Below, in pieces: positions 1 to 5,567 of a stretch of DNA of 5,722 bases (positions are counted from its first letter, which is position 1; every line of letters begins with the position of its first letter). The notes under the pieces are model-generated. The model was not told the origin of the DNA and did no database searches. It saw only the letters and a program-made list of their open reading frames with translations. The stretch is from positions 1 to 5,722 of the forward strand of contig JAHFBB010000073.1 of NCBI GenBank assembly GCA_023250255.1, written 5' to 3'. The DNA comes from Chloroflexota bacterium (GTDB lineage Bacteria > Chloroflexota > Limnocylindria > QHBO01). Both the position numbers and the translations under genes were made by a program.

Positions 1-99
1 TCCGCCGGGATAGGCGGCCAGCGCGCGGTGAGCCCCGTTCACGGCCAGGGTGGCCAGAATCCCGAGTACCAGGCAACACGTGCCTAAACGCCGAACCAT
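1..99 (-). CDS. N-terminus of a secreted protein (partial, runs off left edge)
   Basis: Thirty-three codons are visible, read from an ATG at 99 down to the window edge. The product starts MVRRLGTCCLVLGILATLAV and continues NGAHRALAAYPGG. This is a signal peptide: basic residues at 3-4, a hydrophobic core at about 8-20, and an A-L-A type cleavage site at about 26-28. A strong ribosome binding site lies eight bases upstream, which fixes the start. The mature protein would begin close to AYPGG, a start I associate with secreted TolB/WD40-like beta-propellers of high-G+C bacteria, but too little is visible to assign a family. It lies downstream of, and on the same strand as, the two tRNA genes, about 200 bases away, so it probably has its own promoter. 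Confidence 0.7.
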   Translation of the reverse strand, partial: MVRRLGTCCLVLGILATLAVNGAHRALAAYPGG

Positions 100-105
100 G
101 GCATT

Positions 106-112
106 CACCTCC
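106..112 (-). promoter_or_regulatory. Shine-Dalgarno for the left-edge secreted protein
   Basis: On the minus strand this reads GGAGGTG, a near-perfect match to the anti-Shine-Dalgarno sequence, and its GGAGG core is eight bases ahead of the ATG at 99. It is the strongest ribosome binding site in the window and is the main reason for calling a gene from only 33 visible codons. Confidence 0.7.
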
Positions 113-300
113 GTAGGGGTTTCCCGCTGGCTCAGGCCCGTTCTTTCGGGCGTGGACTGCGGCCCGGCAACGGTGGCAAATCCTACTTCTGGAGTTCTGA
201 CAAAGCTAGTGGCCGCAGGTTCACCGGCCAGACTCACCCACTCGCGGTGCAGCGGGCGGGCGAGTCGGCGATGGATGGCCGCCCTTGCGCGTGGTTAGAG

Positions 301-376
301 TGGCGTGCCCGAGAGGACTCGAACCTCCGACCTTCAGGTCCGCAACCTGACGCTCTATCCGCTGAGCTACGGGCAC
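301..376 (-). tRNA. tRNA-Arg, anticodon GCG
   Basis: Read on the minus strand this is a complete 76-base tRNA with encoded CCA. The acceptor strands GTGCCCG and CGGGCAC pair fully, the discriminator base is G, and the D arm contains AGCTCAGCGGATAGAGC. The anticodon stem TCAGG/CCTGA encloses the loop TTGCGGA, so the anticodon is GCG (plus-strand 341-343). The T arm GGAGG-TTCGAGT-CCTCT is normal apart from a possible terminal wobble pair. It lies 11 bases downstream of tRNA-Ser and is probably cut from the same transcript. The anticodon is unusual, since most bacteria read CGU/CGC/CGA with an ACG tRNA edited to ICG by TadA. Confidence 0.95.
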
Positions 377-387
377 GCGCGATTCCG

Positions 388-479
388 TGGCGGAGAGGGA
401 GGGATTCGAACCCTCGGAAGAGGAAATCCCCTTCAGCGGTTTAGCAAACCGCCGCACTAGGCCACTATGCGACCTCTCC
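388..479 (-). tRNA. tRNA-Ser, anticodon GCT
   Basis: This is a complete 92-base class II tRNA with encoded CCA. The acceptor strands GGAGAGG and CCTCTCC pair fully, and the discriminator is G, as expected for serine. The anticodon stem GCGGT/ACCGC encloses TTGCTAA, giving anticodon GCT (plus-strand 443-445) for codons AGC and AGU. The long variable arm GAAGGGGATTTCCTCTTC can fold into its own stem, and the T arm GAGGG-TTCGAAT-CCCTC is intact. It is first in a two-tRNA unit with tRNA-Arg. A TATCAT hexamer at 493-498 (minus strand) is a reasonable -10 box, although no good -35 is seen. Confidence 0.97.
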
Positions 480-489
480 GACAGCGGCG

Positions 490-505
490 CCGATGATAGC
501 ATCGG
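490..505. promoter_or_regulatory. Inverted repeat in the tRNA-Ser/aroE-like divergent spacer
   Basis: CCGATG-ATAG-CATCGG is a perfect inverted repeat with six-base arms and a four-base centre. It overlaps TATCAT (493-498, minus strand), the best candidate -10 box for the tRNA pair, and lies 33 bases before the aroE-like start. It could be an operator or a small hairpin in a leader transcript. The arms are short, so chance is possible. Confidence 0.25.
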
Positions 506-538
506 GTCCCCGAATCCCTCCGTGCCGAGGCAGTCCCT

Positions 539-1414
539 GTGCAGCGTTTACCTATCATCGGTCTGTCGCCTGTTCCGAGTGCCGCCGAGCACGTGCTCCG
601 CGCCGCGCTGGAGGCGACCGCGGTGGAGATCTCGGTCGAGCACTGGGAACGCAAGGCGCACCAGTTGAGCGCCGCCCTTGGAGACGTTGCCGCTCCCGAC
701 GTGCTCGGTGCGATGGTCGAGGCGCCCCACAAGGAACGGGCGGCAACGCTCATTGGCTCGTTGTCGGACGATGCCCGGACAAGCGGCGCGGTGAACGCGA
801 TCCTGTACGACGGGGTCCGGTTGAACGGATACAACAGCGACGTCGACGGCGTCCGCGCCGGGCTGACCGCGATCCTGGACCCGGTCCCGGACCGCCGGCC
901 GCGGCAGGCGCTGGTCCTGGGTGCCGGGGGCGGTGCCCGGGCAGTGGTCTCGGTCCTCATCCAGATGGGATTCCTGCGGGTGGCGGTGTTCAATCGCCAC
1001 CTCCACAAGGCCGAGGCAGTGGTCGCCCACTTCGCGAAGACCGCCAAGCACATGGATCTGCGCGCCCTGCCGTGGCACGACACGATCCTCGAGGCGGAAC
1101 TCAGCAAGGCCCGGCTGGTGGTGAATGCCAGCGGAATCGGGGTTGAAGCGCACGAATCCCCCATCGCCGAAGCACTGCTTCCCGACGGGCTGATCCTGCT
1201 CGACCTGGTGCTCAATCACGCCAGCACCCCGCTGATGGACGCCGTGCGTTCCCGCGGCGGAACCGTGGCCAACGGTCAGTTCGCGTTCCTGACCGGTCAG
1301 GCAGTGGCGTTCCAGGCCTGGTCCGGCATCCAGGCACCGGCTGATGTCCTGCGCTCCGCGCTGGCCGCCCACCTGGGCCAGCCCGAAGAGGGCCTGGCGG
1401 TGGTTGGCGACTAG
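539..1414 (+). CDS. Shikimate dehydrogenase-like protein (AroE family, altered substrate pocket)
   Basis: The 291-residue product has the length and order of AroE, the NADP-dependent cytoplasmic enzyme that reduces 3-dehydroshikimate to shikimate. Visible landmarks are an N-terminal strand ending IIG (6-8), a PHK segment with the catalytic Lys65, GAVN (83-86), the NSD motif with catalytic Asp101, the Rossmann glycine loop GAGGGARA (128-135), an NRH motif (152-154) where NADP-binding NRT/NRS normally sits, NASG (196-199), and a C-terminal LTGQAVAFQAWSG with Gln254. Several shikimate-contacting positions differ from E. coli AroE: Ser16 is Ala, Asn59 is Met, Thr61 is Glu, and the Tyr215 equivalent is Leu225. 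It may therefore be a paralogue acting on another compound. The start is GTG with GAGG eight bases upstream. The thymidine kinase gene follows after 21 bases, suggesting an operon. Family membership is solid; the substrate is uncertain. Confidence 0.85.
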   Translation: MQRLPIIGLSPVPSAAEHVLRAALEATAVEISVEHWERKAHQLSAALGDVAAPDVLGAMVEAPHKERAATLIGSLSDDARTSGAVNAILYDGVRLNGYNSDVDGVRAGLTAILDPVPDRRPRQALVLGAGGGARAVVSVLIQMGFLRVAVFNRHLHKAEAVVAHFAKTAKHMDLRALPWHDTILEAELSKARLVVNASGIGVEAHESPIAEALLPDGLILLDLVLNHASTPLMDAVRSRGGTVANGQFAFLTGQAVAFQAWSGIQAPADVLRSALAAHLGQPEEGLAVVGD

Positions 1415-1435
1415 GGATTCATCGGTCGAGGCAGC

Positions 1436-2020
1436 ATGTTCTATACCTCCGGCTGGGTCCACGTCATCTGCGGCTGCATGTTCTGCGGCAAGACCGATGA
1501 GATGCTCCGCCTCCTCAGACGCTTTGCCATTGCCGGGCGGCAGGTGGTGCTCATCAAGCCGGAGGTCGATACCCGGGTCGCCGAGGCGCGGGTGGTTTCC
1601 CGTTCGGGGGCCGAGCACGGTGCCGTCAGCGTCGGCTCGTCGAGCGAGATCGAAGCGGTGATCGGCAACGCCGATATCGTGGCCATCGAGGAGGGCCAGT
1701 TCTGGGACGACGGCCTGCCCGAGGTCGTCACCCGGCTGGCCGATGCCGGCAAGCAGGTCCTGGTGACCGGTCTCGACCAGGACTACCGTGGTGACCCGTT
1801 CGGACCGATGCCTCGCTTGATGGCCCTGGCCGACCAGGTGACCAAGTTGACCGCCATCTGCGTCGTCTGTGGCGAGCCCGCGACCCGAACCCAGCGCCTC
1901 ATCGACGGTCAGCCAGCCCCGGCCGACTCCCCGCAGATCATGGTTGGCGGGATGGGCGACGAGAAGTACGAGGCCCGCTGCCGCCTCCACCATGAGGTTC
2001 CCAGCGCCGAATTCAGTTGA
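1436..2020 (+). CDS. tdk: Thymidine kinase, type II (TK1-like)
   Basis: The 194-residue product is a full-length cytosolic thymidine kinase, which phosphorylates thymidine to dTMP with ATP in the salvage pathway. The P-loop is GCMFCGKT (13-20), followed by the DTR segment (45-47) and the catalytic region IEEGQF (84-89), whose Glu86 matches the catalytic base of the usual DEaQF motif. The stretch GLDQDYRGDPFGPMP (112-126) is highly characteristic of the family. A structural zinc site is given by Cys142, Cys145, Cys182 and His185. Two P-loop positions are unusual: Cys14 replaces the common Pro, and Cys17 replaces the common Ser. The ATG start has GAGG four bases upstream. It lies 21 bases after the aroE-like gene and probably shares its transcript. 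The matrixin gene starts 104 bases later with its own ribosome binding site. Confidence 0.96.
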   Translation: MFYTSGWVHVICGCMFCGKTDEMLRLLRRFAIAGRQVVLIKPEVDTRVAEARVVSRSGAEHGAVSVGSSSEIEAVIGNADIVAIEEGQFWDDGLPEVVTRLADAGKQVLVTGLDQDYRGDPFGPMPRLMALADQVTKLTAICVVCGEPATRTQRLIDGQPAPADSPQIMVGGMGDEKYEARCRLHHEVPSAEFS

Positions 2021-2114
2021 TCGAAGGCACCGCCCTCGCGCGAGAATCGCTTGCCCCGCCAGGACGGCTCCGGCATCATGTCGCGGCCAACTCGCACCTA
2101 TCGGCCCACTACCC

Positions 2115-2120
2115 AGGAGA
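2115..2120 (+). promoter_or_regulatory. Shine-Dalgarno that sets the matrixin start
   Basis: AGGAGA lies four bases before the ATG at 2125. The reading frame stays open upstream to a TTG at 2017 inside the thymidine kinase stop region, but this site, together with a signal peptide beginning exactly at 2125, supports the later start. Confidence 0.7.
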
Positions 2121-2124
2121 ACCG

Positions 2125-2838
2125 ATGTCCCGAAAGTTGTTCGCCGTACTGGCTGTCCTGGCCATCAGCATGGCCATCCCCGCTCTCGCGGCGGCACAAC
2201 AGAACCGCGCAACCCTGACCGATGTCCACGTCATCTCGGCCCTCCGGGCAAAGCCAGTCGGGACCGCCAATTGCACGAATGCGCCGGCTAATGCCCTAAC
2301 CGGTCCATACGCCTTCACCGGCTGGAGGGTCCAGGCCACCAAAACCGCCCTCCTGAACACAGCCACGATTCCATCGGGCCTCGGCACGAACGCCGCGGTG
2401 GTGAGTGCACTGCAGGCATCGTTCGACGCCTGGAAGGGTGCCGAGACCGCCGCCCCCAAGATCACGGTAGCCGGCGGCGGGACGATCACCAAGCAGACGG
2501 CGAACCACCAGTACGACCTGCTCTTCGGACGCGCGGGCGGCTCGTCGATCGCGGTGACCTACACCTGGACCTGGTCGAACGGCGAGATCGAGAGCGATAC
2601 CGTCTTCAACTCCAGTTTCGCCTGGTTCATGGCCGGGACAGAGGGGGACGGCTGCGTGGAAGGTCCTGCCTGGTACGACCTGCGGAACATCGCCACCCAC
2701 GAGTTCGGTCACACCTATGGCCTGACCCACCCCGATGCCCGCTGGGAAACGATGTTTGCCTACGGCTATAGCGGCGAAACGGCCAAGTGGAGCCTCGGCC
2801 CAGGCGACACTGCCGGGATCCGGGCCCGCTACCCGTAA
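2125..2838 (+). CDS. Secreted matrixin-type zinc metalloprotease
   Basis: The 237-residue product begins with a signal peptide (MSRK, a hydrophobic core at about 5-20, and cleavage near ALAAA at 20-24), so it should be exported. The C-terminal part carries the metzincin zinc motif HEFGHTYGLTH (192-202), with ligands His192, His196 and His202 and general base Glu193. A Met-turn follows at Met210 (ETMFAY), and a closing segment LGPGDTAGIRARYP (224-237) resembles the end of matrixin catalytic domains. Upstream, the segment around 155-162 (IESDTVFN) fits the strand before the active-site helix. Only two cysteines are present, Cys50 and Cys177, which could form one disulfide. I see no PRCGxPD-type cysteine-switch propeptide and no membrane anchor. 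The substrate is unknown. Its end overlaps by ten bases the end of a short lipoprotein-like ORF on the other strand. Confidence 0.85.
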   Translation: MSRKLFAVLAVLAISMAIPALAAAQQNRATLTDVHVISALRAKPVGTANCTNAPANALTGPYAFTGWRVQATKTALLNTATIPSGLGTNAAVVSALQASFDAWKGAETAAPKITVAGGGTITKQTANHQYDLLFGRAGGSSIAVTYTWTWSNGEIESDTVFNSSFAWFMAGTEGDGCVEGPAWYDLRNIATHEFGHTYGLTHPDARWETMFAYGYSGETAKWSLGPGDTAGIRARYP

Positions 2839-2966
2839 TCGGCAGATGGCCCGGCGCTTGCCCCATCCGAAGGTGTCGGCCCGGATCCAGCGGCGCAGCC
2901 GCCCAGCACGACGCTGACAGCGACCGCGAGAGTCTGCACCGTGCGAGCGGGTCTAGCGATGTTCAT
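2829..2966 (-). pseudogene. Lipoprotein leader and linker without a body (possible gene remnant)
   Basis: A 45-codon ORF runs on the minus strand from ATG at 2966 to TAG at 2831-2829. It encodes MNIARPARTVQTLAVAVSVV, then LGGC, then a Gly/Ser/Pro/Ala-rich tail ending SADYG. Arg5 and Arg8 form the n-region, residues 10-21 are hydrophobic, and LGGC (21-24) is a good lipobox. The tail looks like the flexible linker that follows the lipid-anchored Cys in bacterial lipoproteins, including the Kelch lipoprotein next door. No folded domain follows; the stop lies inside the end of the matrixin gene. The parts fit a lipoprotein gene that lost its body, or a genuine very small lipoprotein with about 22 mature residues. 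No clear Shine-Dalgarno is seen, and chance cannot be dismissed in high-G+C DNA. Confidence 0.4.
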
Positions 2967-2999
2967 CACCAATCAAGATAGTCGTGGCACCGAGGTCAA

Positions 3000-3034
3000 C
3001 GGAGTACACTCCGGCGATTGACCCCGCTCCGGAG
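3000..3034. promoter_or_regulatory. Paired inverted repeats upstream of the Kelch lipoprotein gene
   Basis: CGGAGT-AC-ACTCCG (3000-3013) is a perfect dyad with six-base arms, and CTCCGGAG (3027-3034) is an eight-base palindrome built from the same half-site, thirteen bases further on. CTCCGG (3009-3014) could alternatively pair with CCGGAG (3029-3034) as a hairpin. A TTGACC hexamer (3018-3023) lies between them, but the -10 region after it is poor. The position, 68-102 bases before the Kelch start and 34 or more bases before the divergent lipoprotein-like ORF, suits a regulator site. The evidence is only the symmetry. Confidence 0.3.
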
Positions 3035-3101
3035 GGTTCCGATGGCTCGGCTGCCAGACGATGTGTCGAGGGGCAGGCCTGATTGGAGCCGTGCACCGTA
3101 G

Positions 3102-4280
3102 ATGACGCTCAAACGTCCTCCCGTGACCCTGGCGCTCGCAGCAATCGCATTGGCACTGAGCGCATGCTCCTCCGGAACGCCATCCGGCTCGACGAATAGT
3201 CTGCCGAGCGCGCAAACCTCGGCATCCGCCGGACCATCCGTCGCTGTCCCCTCGGCTTGGAGCACCACCGGCGACATGGTGGAGGCCCCCGAAGCCAACG
3301 CTGCAGCCCTCCTGCTGGACGGGCGTGTCGTGGTCATGGGGGGACCGACCATCCGCAATGGAGAACGATTCCCGTTCCTTGCCGAGTTATACGACCCTCC
3401 AACACGGTCGTGGGCAAGTACCGGAAGCTTGCTCGAGCCGCGTCAGAATTTCGCGGCAATCACGCTTGTCGATGGCCGGGTCCTCGTTCCGGGCGGGTAC
3501 CCCGGCCCACTTGCGTCGACTGAGGTGTATTTGGCTGACGCCGCAACCTTCAGCGCGACGGGAAATCTGGTCGTTGCTCGCGACACGTATGGAGCCGCTC
3601 GGTTAGCCAACGGTACAGTCCTGATCGCGGGCGGGACCGACACCTCCGTCAACGAAGGCCATGCCTTGGCGGCGGCCGAACTCTACGACCCAGTGACTGG
3701 GTCATGGACGGCCACGGGAAGCATGGCGGAGGCCCGCATCTACTTCACCGTCACCCTGCTGAATAACGGGAAGGTATTGGTGGCCGGGGGGAGCAGCAAA
3801 GGTACGTTGGGAGACACGCTGGCGTCGGCCGAGCTCTTCGACCCGGTAGAAGGCACATGGACCGCGACCGGTGAGATGACCGTCCCCCGGACCGGACACG
3901 ATGCTGCGCTGCTCCCCGACGGCCGAGTGCTGGTCGTCGGAGGGCAAAATGATGATGGGATCGTCGCGGCCGCCGAGGTGTACGACCCTGCTACCGGGAC
4001 CTGGTCGACCACGGGAAGCCTCATCGAGCCGCGATATGACCTTACCGTGGTCGCGCTCGGCGACGGCAAGATTCTGGCCGTGGGCGGCAGCGCTGGCCAC
4101 GATGCATTGCCAACGGCCGAGGTGTATGACCCGAACACCGGAGCGTGGACTTCTGCGGGCAGCATGGTCGCCGGTCGAAGCAGCCCCACGGCAACTCTCC
4201 TCGATGACGGCACCGTTCTCGTGGTCGGTGGAAATTCGCGGATTGCCGCTGAGATCTACGACCCGGTGGCCGGCCAATAG
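3102..4280 (+). CDS. Kelch-repeat lipoprotein, seven-bladed beta-propeller
   Basis: The 392-residue product has a lipoprotein signal peptide: Lys4 and Arg5, a hydrophobic core at 8-19, and lipobox LSAC with Cys22 as the lipidated residue. A Ser/Thr/Pro/Ala-rich linker covers about 23-50. The rest is seven Kelch motifs of about 45-52 residues, each with a DGxVLVxGG-type strand (Gly-Gly pairs at 80, 131, 177, 229, 280, 328 and 376), most with an E(V/L)YDP turn, and most ending W-x-x-T/A-G-S. The last repeat ends at YDPVAGQ without this final strand, while AWSTTGD (52-58) sits before the first repeat, so the N-terminal strand probably closes the seventh blade. It should sit outside the cytoplasmic membrane; its ligand is unknown. 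The start is ATG; the nearest GGAG is thirteen bases away, so translation may be weak or not depend on it. A GTG at 3123 is in frame but would remove the basic residues of the signal. Confidence 0.9.
   Translation: MTLKRPPVTLALAAIALALSACSSGTPSGSTNSLPSAQTSASAGPSVAVPSAWSTTGDMVEAPEANAAALLLDGRVVVMGGPTIRNGERFPFLAELYDPPTRSWASTGSLLEPRQNFAAITLVDGRVLVPGGYPGPLASTEVYLADAATFSATGNLVVARDTYGAARLANGTVLIAGGTDTSVNEGHALAAAELYDPVTGSWTATGSMAEARIYFTVTLLNNGKVLVAGGSSKGTLGDTLASAELFDPVEGTWTATGEMTVPRTGHDAALLPDGRVLVVGGQNDDGIVAAAEVYDPATGTWSTTGSLIEPRYDLTVVALGDGKILAVGGSAGHDALPTAEVYDPNTGAWTSAGSMVAGRSSPTATLLDDGTVLVVGGNSRIAAEIYDPVAGQ
3270..4280 (+). repeat. Seven tandem Kelch-coding repeats of about 135-155 bases
   Basis: The repeat unit is visible at the DNA level as recurring GCCGAGGTGTACGACCC-like and CACGGGAAGC-like segments, for example near 3675, 3825, 3972 and 4119 for the first. 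The copies are diverged, so the array is old rather than a recent slippage expansion. Confidence 0.7.
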
Positions 4281-4376
4281 TCGAAACCACAGACGGACGG
4301 GGTGGAATTGCCTGCCCGGACGCCAGGAGATCCCCTTCAAGTCGCGGAGGCCGGGGGTAGGCTTCGTCTTGCAACC

Positions 4377-5555
4377 ATGGCCTCGGCTCAGCAACCAACC
4401 TGCTTCCTGATCGCCGATATCTCCGGCTACACCGGCTACCTCGCCGATGTTGAACTTGACCATGCCCAGGACATCCTCGCCGACCTGATCGGCGCGGTGG
4501 TATCGGCCCTTCGCCCGAACTTTCGACTGGCGAAACTCGAGGGTGACGCCGCCTTCACCTACATGACCGCCGAAACGCTCGATGGATCCATGCTTCTCGA
4601 CACCATCGAGCGCTGCTACTTCGGCTTTCGCCGCCGGCGTCGCGACGTTCGCCAGGCGACCTCTTGCGAATGCAACGCTTGTGTCCGCATTCCCGATCTC
4701 GACCTGAAGTTCGTCGTCCACCACGGCACCGCCATCCTTCAAAAGGTCGCCGGCCGCCAGGAACTGCTGGGGACCGATGTGATCGTCGCCCATCGGCTCC
4801 TGAAAAACGAGGTGGTCAACACGCTCGGCATCCCGGCCTACGCCCTTCTCACCCAGCAATGCATCGACGCCACCGAGCTGGTGCCGACCACCCTGGGCAT
4901 GCAGGCGCACGTCGAGACGTACGACCGGATCGGCGAGGTGCAAGCGTGGATCCATGACCTCGAGCGCCGCTGGGCCGAGGAGGAGGCGCGTGGACGGGTC
5001 CGCGTCACCGCGGAGGATGCCGTCCTGGCAATGAGCATCCCGACCACGGCACCGCCCCAGGTCGCCTGGGAGTTCCTGACCCGGCCGGGGCAGCGGATGA
5101 GCTGGCAGCCGTGGGTAACCGAAGTCGCCGTCAAGGGAACTACCGGTGGCCGGCGAACCGTCGGTTCGGCAAATCACTGCATGCACGGCGCGGACGCCGC
5201 GGTCGAAGAGATTCTCGATTGGCGGCCCTATGACTACGTCACCGATCGGAGCATTCTCGACACCCCGAGTGGACCGGTGAAATCGCTCCACACGATCGAG
5301 TTCGAGCCGACCGCAGGTGGAACAACCATCCACATCCGATTCGCGGCGCCGAAGACCAAGCGTGAGCAGGCGGAGATGGCGGTCATCGGTCCGGCCTACG
5401 GGCAGCTGTTGGCGGACAGTATTCCGACCCTCCTGGCCCAACTGGAGGCGGAGGTGGCACGGCGTGAAGCCGGTGGCGGCCCCGAGCCCGCACTCGCGCT
5501 GCCCAACCCCAATGGCCCGCTGGCCGGCATTCAACCGCTGCTGTACGTCGACTGA
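4377..5555 (+). CDS. DUF2652 (nucleotide-cyclase-like) and SRPBCC domain fusion protein
   Basis: The 392-residue product has two parts. Residues about 8-190 match DUF2652, a family of unknown function that resembles the class III nucleotide cyclase fold: FLIADISGYT (10-19) with Asp14 at the place of the first metal-binding Asp, KLEGDAAF (53-60) with Asp57 at the second, VVHHG (113-117), and LLGTDVIVAHRLLKN (130-144) with Arg140 at the usual transition-state Arg. The Asn four residues before that Arg in true cyclases is Ile136 here. A cysteine cluster CECNAC (97-102) could bind metal. Residues about 215-360 look like an SRPBCC/START-type lipid or small-molecule binding fold: IPTTAPPQVAWEFLT, then W243 and W246, GTTGGRRTVG and HTIEFEPTAGGTTIHIRF. 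No signal peptide is seen, so it is probably cytoplasmic. The start was chosen because DUF2652 proteins begin shortly before FLIADISGYT; no well-placed Shine-Dalgarno exists. Enzyme activity is unproven. Confidence 0.85.
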   Translation: MASAQQPTCFLIADISGYTGYLADVELDHAQDILADLIGAVVSALRPNFRLAKLEGDAAFTYMTAETLDGSMLLDTIERCYFGFRRRRRDVRQATSCECNACVRIPDLDLKFVVHHGTAILQKVAGRQELLGTDVIVAHRLLKNEVVNTLGIPAYALLTQQCIDATELVPTTLGMQAHVETYDRIGEVQAWIHDLERRWAEEEARGRVRVTAEDAVLAMSIPTTAPPQVAWEFLTRPGQRMSWQPWVTEVAVKGTTGGRRTVGSANHCMHGADAAVEEILDWRPYDYVTDRSILDTPSGPVKSLHTIEFEPTAGGTTIHIRFAAPKTKREQAEMAVIGPAYGQLLADSIPTLLAQLEAEVARREAGGGPEPALALPNPNGPLAGIQPLLYVD

Positions 5556-5565
5556 CCGCGGTCAG
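5552..5565. repeat. Fourteen-base perfect palindrome over the DUF2652 gene stop codon
   Basis: CTGACCGCGGTCAG is its own reverse complement. It contains the TGA stop of the DUF2652-SRPBCC gene and ends two bases before the CCA end of the tRNA-Ser fragment. With no loop and no T-run it is a poor intrinsic terminator. It could be a protein-binding site, or chance. Confidence 0.4.
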
Positions 5566-5567
5566 GC

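Noticed and set aside
136..151. Short hairpin GCCCG-TTCTTT-CGGGC in the leader of the left-edge gene, considered as a terminator
   Set aside because: The stem is only five pairs and no T-run follows on either strand. The 113-300 spacer otherwise shows no gene.
221..502. Small ORFs on both strands over the two tRNA genes, with products such as REDSNLRPSGPQPDALSAE and VPVAQRIERQVADLKVGGSS
   Set aside because: These are well-known false proteins obtained by translating tRNA genes; the tRNA structures explain the sequence fully.
548..1993. Long 481-codon open frame on the minus strand across the aroE-like and thymidine kinase genes
   Set aside because: It is antisense to two genes with clear family motifs, and its product is low-complexity Gly/Asp/His/Arg-rich with no recognisable domain. 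It is a high-G+C shadow frame.
2035..2044. CTCGCGCGAG palindrome between the thymidine kinase and matrixin genes
   Set aside because: Ten-base CG-rich palindromes are expected by chance at this base composition, and nothing else supports a site here.
2017..2124. A 36-codon upstream extension of the matrixin gene starting at TTG 2017
   Set aside because: It would bury the signal peptide inside the protein and overlap the thymidine kinase stop; the ATG at 2125 has AGGAGA four bases upstream.
2890..2902. GCGGC-GCA-GCCGC hairpin considered as a terminator after the matrixin gene
   Set aside because: The stem is five pairs with no T-run, and it falls inside the lipoprotein-like ORF where such runs come from Gly/Cys/Ala codons.
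4302..4376. A 25-codon N-terminal extension of the DUF2652 protein starting at GTG 4302
   Set aside because: The extension has no family similarity that I recognise and no better ribosome binding site; the domain starts just after the ATG at 4377.
3702..5534. 610-codon open frame on the minus strand across the Kelch and DUF2652 genes
   Set aside because: It spans two unrelated plus-strand genes and their spacer, and has no domain, signal or ribosome binding site that I can see. It is a shadow frame.
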